NCBI GenBank assembly: GCA_012512905.1
Contig: JAAZDF010000080.1
Span: 1 to 33,853 of the forward strand
Direction of reading: 5' to 3'
Length of the DNA stretch: 33,853 nt
DNA from: Clostridium sp.
Lineage (GTDB): Bacteria > Bacillota > Clostridia > Clostridiales > Clostridiaceae
In this document: positions 28,357 through 33,853 of the stretch, in pieces
How positions within the stretch are numbered: position 1 is the stretch's first letter
Layout: the number at the start of each line of letters is the position of its first letter
Translations under genes and position numbers: made by a program
Notes under the pieces: model-generated
Seen by the model: the letters and a program-made list of their open reading frames with translations, nothing else
Databases searched by the model: none
Told to the model about the DNA's origin: nothing

Positions 28357-29466
28357 TTAATTTTCAAGTATTAGAAGTTTTTCAATCAAGCTCTTTTCCA
28401 TTTTAGCTTGACCTTTTATAGGAAAACTATCAAAAGCCAGGAGTCCTTCCCTTGCTAATTTAAGAGCAGACTCTTTATCTTTTAAAACAAAATAATTGTA
28501 ATAAGAATTTACTCTTTTTCCATTTATATCCTTATCTTTATCTAAAGAGTAATTCATCTTTTTTAGTTTATTGAGATAATAATCTACTTTCTCTTTATTT
28601 CCCTTTAGAGAATATTGGTGAATTAGTTCATAATAGTAAGATGGAAGGTGATAAGACTGAGCCCAATCTATATTTTCTTCTATTTTATTTATATATTTAT
28701 TTATATTTTCTTTATCATTCCTATCTAAATATCTAAAATATTCCAAAAGAACCAAACTAAGATCTAGGGATTCTTTTATTTCAAAATCTATTTCCATATT
28801 AGAATCAATATCTTTAGGTCTTGTACCCGCAATTAACTGATTGGAAATCATAAAGTTTCTATAAAACTTTTTAGCAAATTCATCTTTTTTAATAATGCTA
28901 AAGATCATTCTTCCATCACTTGGATTATTACCGCTATAAAAAGGTATTAGATTTTGAATTCCAAGAATCAAAGACATTAGCCCAAATATTATAAGAACTG
29001 CATTTATCATAAATCCATAGTCATTAAAATATGAAATTAATAAAAATATTATTCCTGAAACTAAATTAAAAATTATGCCTCCAAAAAGGTAAAAAAGAAA
29101 ATCATTTAAACTAGAGCTTTTCTTCGGATACATAACACTAAGTCCGCCGTATCCTTCTGGTTTTATTACAGAAAAATTAAGTTTACCACTGTTTTTATCT
29201 ATAGAAAAAGGTCCAATTCTAAAACTTGAAAAGCCAAAACCTTTTATTTTACCGAAAGTGAGATGACCAAGTTCATGAATGAAAATAACAAGAAAAAAAC
29301 TAATTGATAAAGCTAACATCAAAAAGAATATATCTCCGAAAGTTAAATCTTTTAAAGATCCTAAGATATCATATTTAATATCAAAAAAACTAATTATAAT
29401 ACCTAAACTAACACCTATTATTATTGGTAGTTTACTTGTTTTTTTCTTTTCATTTCTTTTTTTCAT
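28357..29466 (-). CDS. M50 family site-2-type membrane metalloprotease
   Basis: FIHELGHLTFG (HExxH) in a TM segment and NLIPFYSGNNPSDGRMIF near the second TM region. Confidence 0.8.
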   Translation of the reverse strand: MKKRNEKKKTSKLPIIIGVSLGIIISFFDIKYDILGSLKDLTFGDIFFLMLALSISFFLVIFIHELGHLTFGKIKGFGFSSFRIGPFSIDKNSGKLNFSVIKPEGYGGLSVMYPKKSSSLNDFLFYLFGGIIFNLVSGIIFLLISYFNDYGFMINAVLIIFGLMSLILGIQNLIPFYSGNNPSDGRMIFSIIKKDEFAKKFYRNFMISNQLIAGTRPKDIDSNMEIDFEIKESLDLSLVLLEYFRYLDRNDKENINKYINKIEENIDWAQSYHLPSYYYELIHQYSLKGNKEKVDYYLNKLKKMNYSLDKDKDINGKRVNSYYNYFVLKDKESALKLAREGLLAFDSFPIKGQAKMEKSLIEKLLILEN

Positions 29467-29484
29467 ATATTTACTCCTATATGT

Positions 29485-30831
29485 TTATATTTTTAGTATT
29501 ATCTCTGCTAGATGAAAATATATAATAAGTGAAACAGCATCCACTATTGTAGTTATAAGTGGAGATGCCATTATAGCTGGATCCGCCTTAAATAATTTAG
29601 CAATAATTGGAAGCATTCCTCCCACAACTTTAGCAAGAACTACTGTTGCAAAAAGTGATAGTGTTACAACAAGTACCATAGGAGCTTGTCCAGGATAAGT
29701 TATAAGTAGTCTTACATAGTTAGCAAGAGAAAGAACAAGGCCTGATATAAGTCCTACTTGAAGTTCTTTCCATATAACCCTAAATCCGTCTTTTATCTCT
29801 ATCTCTGAAAGTACCATTCCTCTAATTACAAGAGTACTACTTTGTGATCCTGAATTTCCACCAGTATCTGTAAGCATAGGAATAAAGGTAACAAGAATTG
29901 GTATTGCCGCAAAGGCTGCTTCATATTGACTTAAAATATTACCAGTTATCATTCCTGATATCATAAGAAAAAGTAACCAAGGTATCCTGTTTTTTGCAAG
30001 AGTAAAAGCAGATGTTTTTAAATAAGGCTTCCCAGAAGGAATTGTTCCTGCCATTCTTTCAAAGTCCTCTGTTGCTTCAGCTTCAAGAACATCTATAATG
30101 TCGTCAACAGTAATTATCCCAACAAGTCTGTTCTCAGAATCTACAACGGGCACTGAAATATAATCATACTTCGCAACTACATTTGCCACATCTTCCTTGT
30201 AATCATCTGTATTGACCTTCACAACGCCTTCCATAATGTTTGATACTAATTCATCATCATCTGCAAGCATTAGCTTATTAAGGGGTACAACGCCCTGTAA
30301 GACTCTTTTCTTACTAATTACAAAGCAGTTATAGAGAGTTTCACTATCTACACCGTTTTTTCTAATATAATCTAAAGCTTCTTTAACTGTCATAGAGTAT
30401 CTAAGATTTGTAAATTCAGCTGTCATTATACTTCCCGCTGAATCTTTAGGATACTGCAAAAACTCATTTATCTTATATCTTAGTTCACTATCAGTATTCT
30501 TAAGAACTTTTTTTACTACTCCCGCAGGAGACTCTTCTACCATATCTACAAGATCATCTAAATACATTTCATCTATTATAAATAAAAGTTCCTGATCTGT
30601 AATTTCATTAACTATTCTTTCTTGAGTTTCCCTTTCAAAATTTGTAAACACTTCTGCAGCTATATCTTTTGGAAGAGTTCTAAAAACAATAGTTCCTTTA
30701 TCTATGGGTATTTCTTCTATGAATTCCGATATATCAATCTCTTCAAGAGTGACAATCTCTTTTCTTAGCTCTCGGAAATTATTTTCTTCAGCAAGCCTAT
30801 GTAATTTCTGTAGTTTCTCTGCATTATACAT
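29485..30831 (-). CDS. mgtE: Magnesium transporter MgtE
   Basis: CBS domains and TM signature PMLTDTGGNSGSQSSTLVIRGM. GGAGG lies just before the second Met (MYNAEKL). Confidence 0.94.
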   Translation of the reverse strand: MYNAEKLQKLHRLAEENNFRELRKEIVTLEEIDISEFIEEIPIDKGTIVFRTLPKDIAAEVFTNFERETQERIVNEITDQELLFIIDEMYLDDLVDMVEESPAGVVKKVLKNTDSELRYKINEFLQYPKDSAGSIMTAEFTNLRYSMTVKEALDYIRKNGVDSETLYNCFVISKKRVLQGVVPLNKLMLADDDELVSNIMEGVVKVNTDDYKEDVANVVAKYDYISVPVVDSENRLVGIITVDDIIDVLEAEATEDFERMAGTIPSGKPYLKTSAFTLAKNRIPWLLFLMISGMITGNILSQYEAAFAAIPILVTFIPMLTDTGGNSGSQSSTLVIRGMVLSEIEIKDGFRVIWKELQVGLISGLVLSLANYVRLLITYPGQAPMVLVVTLSLFATVVLAKVVGGMLPIIAKLFKADPAIMASPLITTIVDAVSLIIYFHLAEIILKI

Positions 30832-31096
30832 AAATACCTCCATAAAAATTAGTTCGAATAATATACCTCTTAGTATATCTTATTTAAAGCTGTTTTTAAA
30901 CATTATTGGAAAAATGAAAGGTCTAGAGGTCTAAGGTCCAATAAGCTTTTCTAATTTTAAGGCTAGAAACACTTTAAAAATTATCATCTTGTTTAATTTT
31001 ATTTAAACCTCGGAAAACTCGTATATGTCTAAAAAACAAAATATAAATTATTTTCTTGAATTTTAAGTTAACATTTAAAAAAATGCCTTTATTAAA

Positions 31097-31125
31097 TTGA
31101 TTTTAATTTATTAAAATTTTATACT
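31097..31125 (+). promoter_or_regulatory. Putative promoter of the FAD-dependent oxidoreductase gene
   Basis: TTGATT - 17 nt - TATACT. Confidence 0.55.
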
Positions 31126-31175
31126 CTAATTGTAAGAATTAAAATAAATATATTCTTAGTCTTTGGAGGAAAATT

Positions 31176-32426
31176 ATGATAAATAGCACAAAATATTTAA
31201 TTGTTGGAAATGGAGCTGCTGGTCATTTTGCTGCTCAAGAAATTAGAAAAAATGATAAAGATGGAAAACTAACTATTATTTCTAAGGAACCTACAAGAAC
31301 ATATATAAGAACCTTACTTGCTAAATGTATCTTAGAGCCTCTTCCTGATGAAAAATTATTTCTAGCAAAAAAAGAGTGGTATGAAAAAAATAATATAAAG
31401 CAGATTCTAGATAAAGAAATAGTATCTATTGATGAAAAAACAAAAACTGTTTTACTTGATAGTGACGAAACTATTAGCTTTGAAAAGCTTATTATAGCTT
31501 CAGGTAGCTATAACTTTATTCCCCCTTTAGTATGCGATGGAATACAAGGTTCTAAAAAAATAGATTCTTTTAATTACAATAAAATAAAAGGTCTTCACAC
31601 AATTAGAAAACTAGAAGACACAAGAGTACTCGCTAGTGATATAAAAAGCAGTAAAAAAGCTGTTGTTGTAGGAGGAGGCCTCCTAGGCCTTGAAGCTGCA
31701 GGAGAACTTTTAAAGCTGGGACTTAATGTAACTGTTGTAGAGTTTTTTGATCGTCTTCTTCCAAGGCAGCTAGACAGGGAGTCTTCTGAGATACTAAAGA
31801 ATATAGCAGAGAAAAGTGGAATAAACTTAATACTTAATGATTCAGCTACAGACATTATTACAAAAGAAGATTCATCTGGAAATGAAATAGTAGACAAGGT
31901 TAAATTAAATAGTAATGAAGAAATCTCGGCTGATATTGTGGTTTTCTCAATAGGAATCAGACCTAATACTTCTCTTATTGAAAAAACAAATATCAAAAAA
32001 GACAAAGGGATAATTGTTGATAAATATATGCAGACAAGTTCTAAAGATATTTATGCATGCGGCGATGTAGCTGAAATAAATGGATTTATTTATGGAACAT
32101 GGCCAGCTGCCATGACTATGGGAAGAGTAGCAGGCAGCAATGCATCAGACGAAAGTCTTGAATTTCAAAACCTTGTTTTACAAACTACTTTTGATTCTTT
32201 AAATGCTAAAATATTCTCAGCAGGAAATATTGATTTTGAAGATTCTAGTTTAGATTTTTATTCTTCTGGTAACAAGGATAAAGGTATTTCTAAAAAGCTC
32301 TTTTTCAAAGATAATAGGCTTATTGCAGGAATACTTATTGGAGATACAACTAAATCAACTAGAGTAGTTAAAGGAATAGAAAATGGGATTTCTAAAGCAG
32401 AGATGCTTGAAAATGATATTCTTTAA
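31176..32426 (+). CDS. FAD/NAD(P)-dependent oxidoreductase (NADH:rubredoxin/nitrite reductase-like)
   Basis: VGNGAAGHFAAQEIR FAD motif, VVGGGLLGLEAAGEL NAD motif, YACGDVAE. Confidence 0.88.
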   Translation: MINSTKYLIVGNGAAGHFAAQEIRKNDKDGKLTIISKEPTRTYIRTLLAKCILEPLPDEKLFLAKKEWYEKNNIKQILDKEIVSIDEKTKTVLLDSDETISFEKLIIASGSYNFIPPLVCDGIQGSKKIDSFNYNKIKGLHTIRKLEDTRVLASDIKSSKKAVVVGGGLLGLEAAGELLKLGLNVTVVEFFDRLLPRQLDRESSEILKNIAEKSGINLILNDSATDIITKEDSSGNEIVDKVKLNSNEEISADIVVFSIGIRPNTSLIEKTNIKKDKGIIVDKYMQTSSKDIYACGDVAEINGFIYGTWPAAMTMGRVAGSNASDESLEFQNLVLQTTFDSLNAKIFSAGNIDFEDSSLDFYSSGNKDKGISKKLFFKDNRLIAGILIGDTTKSTRVVKGIENGISKAEMLENDIL

Positions 32427-32464
32427 TTTTAAAACTCAAAACACTATATTTTAAATAAAACTAA

Positions 32465-32500
32465 AAAAAAGAGATAGATATCAAAATCTATCTCTTTTTT
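32465..32500. terminator. Bidirectional terminator
   Basis: 15-bp stem AAAAAAGAGATAGAT / ATCTATCTCTTTTTT. Confidence 0.9.
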
Positions 32501-32505
32501 AAAGT

Positions 32506-33853
32506 TTAAACTAGAACGTAAGAATTTCTAAAGTTAATTTCAACAACTTCTTTTTTCTTTGTATAATTTTTTAGGGCATCGATCATCTTAATTCCAGATT
32601 TTTTTCTATTTTCACCAAATTTTACTGGTACACCTTGGACTGTGATAAAGGATACCTTATATTCTTTTTTACTAGAAGGATCTACTTTGTCACCAAGAAC
32701 AAAAAGTTCTTGAATCCTTGTTTCTTTTGGGTTTTCAGCTTTAAAGTAGACATTTATTCCCTTTGATCTTTTTATATATCCACCCATTTGACTAAAGGGA
32801 TCTCTAGAAAATGTATTTTCAAGATTTTCTTCTACCATTTCATAAATTTCCCCTCCTGTCATTATAGTTGTCATTATTTCAGGGTTTGTAGGCACTATAT
32901 TATATAAATCATTAACAGTAATATTTCCTCTTTCAATTGGAGCGCCGTATCTCCAGCCATTAGAAAAGCTTATCTTTGTATCTGTCTGGTCTGCCATAGC
33001 ATCTAAAAGAAAATTATCCATAGTCGTTTCAAGGGATCCACCTCTATCAAGAGGAGTTACAGTTCTCCCAAGAACAGTTTCTAGATATTCTTTATTGTCT
33101 TCATATTTATTATCAATAATCTTTTGTATTTCTTCATCTTTTTTAATATCTTGACTTACTTCTATAAGTTTATGTTTAAAATCCGATATTTTTTTATCTT
33201 TAACTTTTATATCAAGTCTTCCAAGAAAAGATCCATGAGAGCCTGATTGCATTATTATAGTATTATTTACTATAACTGGTTTGTAAAGTCGATTATGAGT
33301 ATGCCCACTAAGACATACATCTACTCCATCTACTTTTTCTAATAGCGCCACTTCTTGTGGAAAACCTAAATGAGAAAGAAGAACTACAAGATCTACATTC
33401 TCTTTGTTTTTAAGTGTATCTACTGATGCTTTAAGTTCATCTTTTCCTAGGGTAAACTTAAGGCCTTCGCTAAAATGTTTTGGCATAGTCTTATCTACAA
33501 TATTCGAAGCTATTCCAACTATTCCAACCTTTAATCCTCCTATATCTTTTATAATATGAGATGGAAAAAACTTTTTTTTTGTCTTCTCTATATATATATT
33601 ATTTGCAATAACAGGATAATTAAGCCTTTCAGCTATCTCTTTAAAGCCTTTGGGCCCGTATGCAAACTCCCAGTGAGCTGTCATTGCAGATAAGCCAAGA
33701 TTATTTGTTATGTCAATTATATCTTTTCCATTATTATTGACAGCAAAATATGTGCCATGAAATGTATCGCCATTATCTAAAAAAAGCACTTCTTTATTTT
33801 CTTTTTCTTCTATATCTCTTTTTATTGTTTTGATTCTAGAAAGTCCTCCTACA
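32506..33853 (-). CDS. 5'-nucleotidase/UshA-like metallophosphoesterase, partial (5' end outside the window)
   Basis: LFLDNGDTFHGTYF, VVLLSHLG and LSGHTHNR motifs. Reading frame stays open upstream of GTG 33789 to the window edge (VGGLSRIKTIKRDIEEKENKEVLFLDNGDTFHG). Confidence 0.88.
   Translation of the reverse strand, partial: VGGLSRIKTIKRDIEEKENKEVLFLDNGDTFHGTYFAVNNNGKDIIDITNNLGLSAMTAHWEFAYGPKGFKEIAERLNYPVIANNIYIEKTKKKFFPSHIIKDIGGLKVGIVGIASNIVDKTMPKHFSEGLKFTLGKDELKASVDTLKNKENVDLVVLLSHLGFPQEVALLEKVDGVDVCLSGHTHNRLYKPVIVNNTIIMQSGSHGSFLGRLDIKVKDKKISDFKHKLIEVSQDIKKDEEIQKIIDNKYEDNKEYLETVLGRTVTPLDRGGSLETTMDNFLLDAMADQTDTKISFSNGWRYGAPIERGNITVNDLYNIVPTNPEIMTTIMTGGEIYEMVEENLENTFSRDPFSQMGGYIKRSKGINVYFKAENPKETRIQELFVLGDKVDPSSKKEYKVSFITVQGVPVKFGENRKKSGIKMIDALKNYTKKKEVVEINFRNSYVLV

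Noticed and set aside
30844-31175. M-box riboswitch upstream of mgtE
   Set aside because: I could not find the conserved M-box core on the minus strand.
31595-32005. 136-aa minus-strand ORF in the oxidoreductase gene
   Set aside because: Antisense to the conserved NAD-binding region; Ser-rich shadow composition.
1-33853. CRISPR arrays, tRNA/rRNA genes, transposases, phage or defence systems
   Set aside because: No regularly spaced repeats, no tRNA or rRNA signatures and no matching protein motifs seen on either strand.

Overview
The window is 33.9 kb of AT-rich chromosomal DNA from a low-GC Gram-positive anaerobe. It looks like Bacillota, possibly Tissierellia/Peptoniphilaceae, but that placement is inferred from gene content only. 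Most of it is housekeeping and transport genes: prfC, M18 aminopeptidase, a CDF cation transporter, a HelD/UvrD-like helicase, ftsH, a PepV-type dipeptidase, two tandem signal peptidases I, mscL, an ABC exporter pair, ung, an EamA transporter, a TlpA/CcdA pair, a GerMN lipoprotein, a DUF1538 protein with a P-II-like protein, a DUF975 protein, a metallophosphoesterase, a VanY-like carboxypeptidase, an M50 protease, mgtE, an FAD-dependent oxidoreductase and an edge-truncated 5'-nucleotidase. I see no CRISPR array, rRNA, tRNA, transposase or phage genes. The best leads are: (1) a probable stand-alone ncRNA on the minus strand at about 18627-18760, with its own promoter, a run of hairpins and a terminator; (2) an operon of an internally duplicated DUF1538 membrane protein and an internally duplicated P-II-like protein; (3) a 17-nt perfect palindrome over the extended -10 of the CDF transporter; (4) a hairpin between a strong Shine-Dalgarno and the start codon of an ABC ATPase; (5) a 51-aa membrane microprotein missing from the ORF track. 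Several ORF-track starts appear wrong, and the last CDS runs off the window. Nothing was searched against a database; family names come from recognising motifs.
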